A stretch of 64,000 nucleotides of DNA, taken from positions 992,001-1,056,000 of the forward strand of contig JADANN010000098.1 in NCBI GenBank assembly GCA_018806985.1, in the 5' to 3' direction. This DNA comes from Angiostrongylus vasorum. Its lineage: Eukaryota > Nematoda > Chromadorea > Rhabditida > Metastrongylidae. Of the stretch, positions 58,009 through 64,000 are shown piece after piece (within the stretch, counting starts at the first letter, position 1; every line of letters begins with the position of its first letter). The position numbers and the translations under genes were made by a program. The notes under the pieces were generated by a model. The model was not told the origin of the DNA. It searched no databases and worked only from the letters and a program-made list of their open reading frames with translations.

Positions 58009-58359
58009 AATTTTGACTATTTTATTTTTGCAATTTGCTTTGTGTTAGCTAGTATAATACTGACAACTGCTGCAGCGTGGGTTATCCGTTGAAAAACCAT
58101 TATTATCAACGGATAACAATAACAACAATACCCCCCTCTTGTATGAAAGAACATCACCAGGTGAGTATGGGCCATTCGAGAGAGATGCTCCACAGAGGAA
58201 CATCCAGCTCGATGCACAATGAAGAGAGCCACCTCGATAACACGAACAGCTGTGGACCACCGACTCGGACCATCGGCTCTGATGAAGACGAAACCGTCCA
58301 ACCATTAGCCGAATAAACATCTTTATCAACCTCGTTAAGCTCAACAATACAAAAAACAT
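58009..58359. mobile_element. 351-bp hammerhead-associated element with 13-bp target duplication
   Basis: Flanked by perfect GTATCAAGTCAGT at 57996-58008 and 58360-58372. Contains a 12-bp hairpin GTTATCCGTTGA/TCAACGGATAAC (58081-58117), the conserved GGACCACCGA..CATCGGCTCTGATGA block and the CCGAATAAACATCT..AACCTCGTTAAGCTC end. No ORF of interest. Confidence 0.8.
58272..58313 (+). ncRNA. Hammerhead-like motif, decayed
   Basis: CUGAUGA core and GAC/GUC helix II kept, helix I UCGGCU/AGCCGA kept, but GAAA has become CAACC. Confidence 0.4.
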
Positions 58360-58620
58360 GTATCAAGTCAGTGGTTCATTCCTTTTGGACAGCACTAGAG
58401 CCATTTGTGCATTATGAGAGTCGAATTTCTTCATCTCTACCTAAATGAGCCTATTTTCCGTTCCCTTTATAAAAATGATATCGGATAAACAGGAAAAGCG
58501 TTCGGGATTGATCTGTCTCTGAGAGATTACGGCGTCCATTAGATATCTTCTAGGTTCTATTAGGGAACTGAATGCATGTCTGGGCTAAACAATGAAATAA
58601 GGTTTCCTGTGGAGGGATCA

Positions 58621-59904
58621 CATCAGTGTTTCATTCTTTCTGGTCAGCTCTAGGGACCATCTGCTCATTTTGAGAGCTTGGTGAGTTCGTTGCACGAGAT
58701 CTAATGAACGATCCAGTGTGTTTTACTGCAAATACCCCTTTCTGCAGCTCTTTATGCGCTCAACTCCCTGTTTAATCCTATTTAATTAGTTCGAAGTAGA
58801 ATGTTACCCGAAACGTACACCATTTAGCACTCAGTGAGTGGCTCATCTTTGCTAATCACGAAATATGCAGATTTCAGCATAATTTCACATTAATTGGTAA
58901 TTTGCTGTTTGGCCAGATCCAGAGAGTCGTCACCATTTCATATCGTTAGTGACTATGCTGTTGTCAGAAATGGCAATGATTCCTAGCAATGATTCACTCT
59001 TAGTTGTGCGCCCACGTCAAAATGTACACTTCGTTCTCAGCCTGGAATTTCATACTTGGCTGAACAACCTTACGCTGTACATCGCAATTCGGCATCCGAA
59101 AATAATTCTGCAATTATAAGACACTAATGCATGATAATGCTCGTTACCATTAACATGGGCTAAATTAATTGTGCCAGTTTCCGACATTCGGGGACGCATT
59201 AGCTCCACTATTTCCATAATTGCGAGGGAATCTACTTAACCAGTACACTCATAAAGAAGACTGAATCCGCAAGTAGTTGCCAAAACAACACGCAAAATGT
59301 TGTAGACGACTGTAGACGATGAGTGCCAGGAAAACGAATCGAATGCAAGAAGTGTAGGATCCGCACAGTATCCTAGAGTCATATAAAAAATAGCTCCAAA
59401 ATCTTTAAACTTATCGTTTACCTTGGTTGTCTTTGTAACCTTTTTTGACTTCGCATAACATATTCATGGAGTTAGTGAACCTCATTATTAACCCGTAGTG
59501 AAAGAACTCCAATACGAGTGACCATCATTCACGAAATGGTCCAGTGGATAAATCAACAACGCTGCACAAACGGCATGCTTTATTTTGGATTGCAGTGATT
59601 AAGCTTATATCTTTGCTACCGATTGGTTGTTTCTTAGATGACCATTAGCTATATTTAATTCGGATTCGTTTTGTGAACTAACCGTTGACAATGCTTCTAA
59701 CACCACACAACTAAATGTAGAGATTCCGGAGATACGAGTACTGAAGGGAAAGGATGTCGTGGATGCTCATTAGCATTTGACGACGATCATCTAGAAGCAA
59801 CAATCGACATTCACCTTCGAAAATGTGCTCATTAGTCTGTTTTGTACTGTTGTGCCTGGCAATTAATTATTCGGATTGTAGTTTCGTTCTTCTTGTATAT
59901 GTCT
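58621..59904. other. No gene seen
   Basis: A faint SINE-C-like trace near 59030-59110 (CTGTACATCGCAATTCGGCATCC). Otherwise unassigned. Confidence 0.35.
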
Positions 59905-60055
59905 TAACAAGGGGGCGCGTATAGTTCAGTGATGAGAGGTGGGCTGCTGTACAAACTGGGCCTTGCTTCGATCACGAGCCCTAAACGCACTAAACCTATT
60001 GTGCCTTTAGGGTGGGTGAATTGGTTTCACAAATGTCTGGGAGGATAAAATCCTC
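59905..60055 (+). mobile_element. SINE-A head remnant
   Basis: GGGGCGCGTATAGTTCAGTG (A-box-like) and CTTCGATCACGAG, then ACAAATGTCTGGGAGGATAA. Confidence 0.5.
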
Positions 60056-60112
60056 ATATATGATTTTTGAGTCATGTTTAACTCATATATGATTTTTGAG
60101 TCATGTTTAAAA
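60052..60112 (+). repeat. Tandem duplication, about 30 bp
   Basis: CTCATATATGATTTTTGAGT followed by CATGTTTAA occurs twice in a row. Confidence 0.9.
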
Positions 60113-60249
60113 AAGGGATGGCCCTTATAACTAAAGCTATCCCAATGTAGCGAACAGCAGAAATTGAATGGTGTCGTACTAAAGTTGTGACTCTTCGCAT
60201 ATTTTAGTCTAACGAAACCCAACAAGTGCTGCTTCAGGAGTGGAGCAGG

Positions 60250-60425
60250 AATGAATGAACAATGCTAACCTTATATTTACTGCCTACTACAGTTTTTCAC
60301 GGCAGGATATTATGTGAAATATAACCGTAATAATGCTAAGACATTTACAAGACTCCGGCCCCGAGGTGTCTGCGGTTGGAGAAATGAATGAACACCTTCT
60401 GATGTGTGCTAGAGTCATCGGCGCA
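60250..60425 (-). mobile_element. SINE-B copy, partial
   Basis: TTTACTGCCTACTACAGTTTTTC to GGTGTCTGCGGTTGGAGAAATG; minus orientation. Confidence 0.6.
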
Positions 60426-60439
60426 TGAATAGAACTGGT

Positions 60440-60715
60440 TAAAGACGTCCTGCAGTGCACACATAGTCGTTGGTTAAATCTCGCGTCGCGGGCAGACTAA
60501 GCTTTGTACATTTCTGGGGTTTTCAGATTGTTGCTGGACAGGTCCGTAAGATAAGAGCATCGATTTGATTCCCCGTTAGACTACTAAAAAATCATTGTAC
60601 ATGTCAGATACGCATTCTGTTGTATTCATTCACCTCACTATGATTGATGATTTCGAATATGTGGCCTATTCCTTGAACTGGTTAACGCTGAATGCTTTCT
60701 CCTTATCCTAATGTT
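60440..60715 (+). mobile_element. SINE-A remnant
   Basis: GGTTAAATCTCGCG, ATCATTGTACATGTCAGATACG and TTCACCTCACTATGATTG follow the SINE-A order; tail CTTTCTCCTTATCCT. Confidence 0.5.
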
Positions 60716-61991
60716 TGAGTCACTCGATAACTGAAAGTATTACAGTTGGTGAATGCGGAGTATCTAAAATCTAGTAAAGTCTCTTCAAGTGTTTAAATTC
60801 CCAAGCTAATAGTTCACTCTTCCGAATTTCAAAGAAAGCTACATGCCGCACTTTTTATCTCTCCAGAGAGTTTGCTCACCTTCCCCACCTCAAAGATCGG
60901 ACTCTTGCAGACGGCTTAAAACAATTATGTTTGTGTATGCTCCTTTAATCGTCACCAGCAGTTGGTCCTAGCGCAACCGTTTCACCACCATCAGTATTCG
61001 GCACTGTTAACAAGCCCAATTTTTTTGCCTTCTAGATTGCTCATTTCTTGATCGACAGCAAGCATGACAGAAAAAACCGATAGAAGCACTCATGATAAGC
61101 TAGAACCCCCGTCATTCGGAATCATCTTGAAATAGCACAATAGAATGGTAGAAGAGTGGTTAACAGTTCTGCATGGTGCTTATCGCTATCGAAAGCCGTG
61201 TATTTCTATTACCGTGAGGCAACTGTTGCTTATTAGGATTTAGAGACATTTAGTTGACTTTATGAGGTTTCCTAAAATCACATTTAAAATCGTGGTTCCA
61301 ATGGTTGGAATAGCATCTCGAAGCTTTCAGCAGTAACGTTTGCAGTCGAAATGGTTCTACTGTGAAGCCTAATAGTTAAACCAACGTCGTCACGGCCGTG
61401 CCCGCTAAAATGTTTCAAGTTAATAAGCCAATGTGTTCACATGTGTGGAGAAAATTCACTTCCATCAAAGTCCAAATTCACAGATTTTCGCCAAAGTCGT
61501 GGCATTTATGGGCTATTTAAATAAAGTATAGCAACTTTTCCCAGAATAGTTTCTATTTTTCCTTCTGTATCTAATTCTATCTTTGTATGACTGTATGTTT
61601 CGGAAATAAGTGTCATATCCAGTTTTCTCAAGTTGCCTAGCAAATGTCGTAGAACGTAAATATCTTGATCCCGTGCTAACGAACTTCGATCGCTATAAAC
61701 AGTATTGTTATGCAAACCTATTCTTAGAATCTGAACTTGTTGTTTGTTATTACTGTCCAAAAGTTATTGTGCGTACAATAACAAGAAGTACATGAGGATG
61801 CTTGCGAGAGAAGTCGTCTGCCAGCTGACCTTAGTATATTGAGAGGATTTGGAGAGGTAGCCGACGGATGTTTTCGGTAATGATGCTGGACCTGTGCCAA
61901 ATACCGCCTTCTCCGGAAGCATATAAATAGCTTCGTGAATTGATATACAGGGGAGTCCATGTCGGGGCTCGTCCGATCCTTAGATCCTTAC
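60716..61991. other. No firm gene
   Basis: An 84-codon minus-strand open frame (61506-61760) with no recognised similarity or splice context. Confidence 0.3.
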
Positions 61992-62079
61992 CGTGTTGAT
62001 CTCGTGTGTCACCAATGTAGATTATCGCAGTTGTCGAGTCATACTGCACATAGTCAGTACTGTACATTAGACTCATCAT
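61992..62079 (-). CDS. Possible exon
   Basis: Starts with two ATGs and reads MYSTDYVQYDSTTAIIYIGD then a CACG|GTAAGG donor. A single exon only; the region to its right is an interspersed repeat, so chance is possible. Confidence 0.2.
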
Positions 62080-62094
62080 ATCATTATTGAATGA

Positions 62095-62655
62095 CAGTTG
62101 CGAATTGTACGTTAACTTCGCATCATCATCACTACGTCACGTTTCCCACCAGTTCAGTGTATCGTCATCATCATCCTGATCCTCATCCTAGTGTCACTGT
62201 TCATTGTTCATCAGTTGATCTGCGGTGCGTTGTCAGTAGCGGCGGCCATCCTAAACATCTCATTTCTCAGTAGTTATCTTTCTGGACCACGATATTTTAG
62301 GCAATGGTGGCACCCATCGATGCTCAAACTTCACGTTGCAGACATATCGTTGTCCAATACCAGCCGCCTGACCGTGTTCCTCAGATGACTCAGCTCATTC
62401 GTAGTCACATCCACCATCAATACTGAGGTAATTTGCTATCCTCATCAATCAGTGTTAAACTACACCTGGCCGCTGTACATATGATCTCTAGTTTAGCCTA
62501 ACGCACGGCTTATCTTCATCTGACTGTTCTGTTTTTCCTAGCCCTCGACATCTGGGCCACTGTACGCGCTAGTGCGGGCGTCATCATCCGCATCCCCCTT
62601 ATTCGTCATTGTTATCAAGTTGCTGTTATCATAGTACTAATGTTGTAATAGTTTT
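62095..62655 (+). repeat. Interspersed repeat D (copy 2)
   Basis: Shares CAATGGTGGCACCCATCGAT, GCCGCCTGACCGTGTTCCTC and the terminal GTACTAATGTTGTAATAG with copy 1 in the other orientation. Confidence 0.55.
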
Positions 62656-63678
62656 ACTTACAATGCTCTTATGCCATGGTAAGCCTCACTTTAGTAGTAG
62701 GTACAGCACCTCATAGACTTGAACTTGTCTCATTTATGTGCCAGTAGTTCTCCGTCGATATTACTGTTGTATTGATGTCGTACTTACGTATTAAACGGTT
62801 TAATTACCCAAGTTTGAGATATTGCTCTGTGACGACAACGAAAAGTCCCGCGTGGCGTCTTCCCACTAAGTCGAGCATTCTGCTTAAAGCTAGTGGTTAT
62901 ACGGTGCCGAGAACAGGCCTATATTTCACCAGCAGCTGCAATAAAAGGACCTTTTTTTCCGAAAAACAGGCATTCTTTTGATCCTGGAGAACGCGATAGG
63001 ATAGGGTTAAGTATCAGGTGATAATCCAGGAATGCTTGGAGCACGGTACGCAAAAGTCGAACGTCTGCAGAACAACACATGCAAAATCTAGTTAAAACTA
63101 CCTGATGGACAGGTGTTCCCTTCGTCTTGGATCACCACCACAGCCTAGAGGTCGCGGAGAACTTAGTGATGAAAGTTAACATGGTGCTCAAAGTTCGCCG
63201 AAGATGTCGGGTACCGCTGCAGATCCAGGTGTTATTGGACCGCCAAGATAATCGGGAATAAACGGAGGCGGAGATGCACTTGGTTCGTCGAACCATGGTC
63301 GACTAGCATGACATGCCTAAATTATACTTTTCATGAAATGTGAAGGAAGGTTTTAATTTTTCTGGTGTACTTAAAGTAGTGTTGAGCTTGAAATAAACCT
63401 GAAAAATTCTTTAATTGACGTTGGTGATAGCGCAAATCTCAGAATAGACTGAGAAGTATCATCCATTTATCAAGGCAGATGGGCTAAAATTCTGCTAACA
63501 CCTCTTGAATTAACATTAGTGCAAATATAGCTAATAACATATGAGACTTACTGAAACGACCTCACTAGAAATATTTGGAATTGGATGGATAGTTTACGAC
63601 AAAAATATGAGAACCATAGAAACATTCATGCTTAGGATATCGTTGGTAGAAGAACAAATTTTGTATTTTGGAGTATAC
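62656..63678. other. No gene seen
   Basis: Unassigned sequence. Nothing beyond short open frames. Confidence 0.35.
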
Positions 63679-63810
63679 TTGGCCACTGAACTCTTTCTTT
63701 CCAGAAGTTCCATGACGCCAAAGATGTTGCGACATGGTGTTTAGATCCTCGACCGTTGCGGCAAGCCTAACGCTGACAGAAGTGGTGTCTGCAATGATGA
63801 CCGAGTACAT
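63679..63810 (-). CDS. Possible exon, unrecognised
   Basis: From ATG at 63810 the minus strand reads SVRLAATVEDLNTMSQHLWR with codon use that looks coding, ending at a GTATAC donor. It may continue to exons left of here; the window edge is close on the right. No family recognised. Confidence 0.3.
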
Positions 63811-64000
63811 TTCGTTGGCACAGGAGTAGAACGTTATCTACGATGATAACGGGGAATTGGTTGTTAACTACAACAGGTTAGATTCCGATATATTGGTTTT
63901 ATTTGTGGTTTCTGGAGAAATATGGTCGGCTGTTGCTTTGGTTAAGTCGTTGCCACCTAACTAATGCCTGAACAATGCCACACATTGATCTAAAATAAAT

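Larger units (their letters stand above)
57853..58620 (-). mobile_element. Two diverged SINE-A copies, direct repeat
   Basis: 57853-58008 and 58474-58610 share TAAAAATGATNTCGGATAAA and GGGAACTGAATNCATNTCTG blocks. The hammerhead-associated element at 58009-58359 sits inside the first. Confidence 0.6.

Overview
This window looks like a repeat-crowded stretch of a nematode chromosome, most likely a strongylid/hookworm-type genome. The evidence is: small coding exons separated by long introns with GT..TTTCAG borders; a candidate spliced-leader acceptor just ahead of a start codon; two recognisable nematode-style genes; and a set of Penelope-like, RTE and mariner relics plus tRNA-derived SINEs. 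There is no bacterial-style gene organisation.

Two host genes can be rebuilt exon by exon, both on the minus strand. At 2227-9269 lies a complete 7-exon gene for a 286-residue membrane-anchored CDR/FAXC-type glutathione-S-transferase-like protein. At 48045-54939 lies a complete 8-exon gene for a divergent PP1-type Ser/Thr protein phosphatase of about 300 residues. On the plus strand, 44552-46525 holds the last three phase-compatible exons of an unrecognised Cys-containing protein with a hydrophobic C-terminus. Weaker isolated exons are at 16.6-16.9, 20.0-20.1, 25.1-29.4, 38.5-38.8, 43.3-43.8, 57.1-57.5, 62.0 and 63.7 kb.

Most of the rest is transposon-derived. I see three SINE-like families. 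SINE-A is tRNA-derived, about 290 bp, with more than 20 copies. SINE-B is a tRNA-like unit, often arranged head to head. SINE-C is about 370-400 bp with an ACTT-type tail and target-site duplications. Penelope-like element (PLE) relics show the GIY-YIG endonuclease, and one also shows an RT thumb region. There is a 3.3-kb frameshifted RTE retrotransposon (34.7-38.1 kb) plus two RTE fragments. Two mariner relics are present, one split by a PLE foldback and itself sitting inside a SINE-A copy. A family of short foldback elements is flanked in two cases by 11-13 bp target duplications. Almost every intron of the two host genes contains at least one of these insertions.

The most interesting signal is a hammerhead-ribozyme-like motif (CUGANGA - helix II - GAAA, with a matching helix I). 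It occurs near the ends of the PLE foldbacks and of the short foldback elements at 1.4, 41.1, 51.1, 52.9 and 58.0 kb. The best copies are at 46268-46326 (+) and 52907-52952 (-). All copies carry one extra A between the core and helix II, so activity is an open question.
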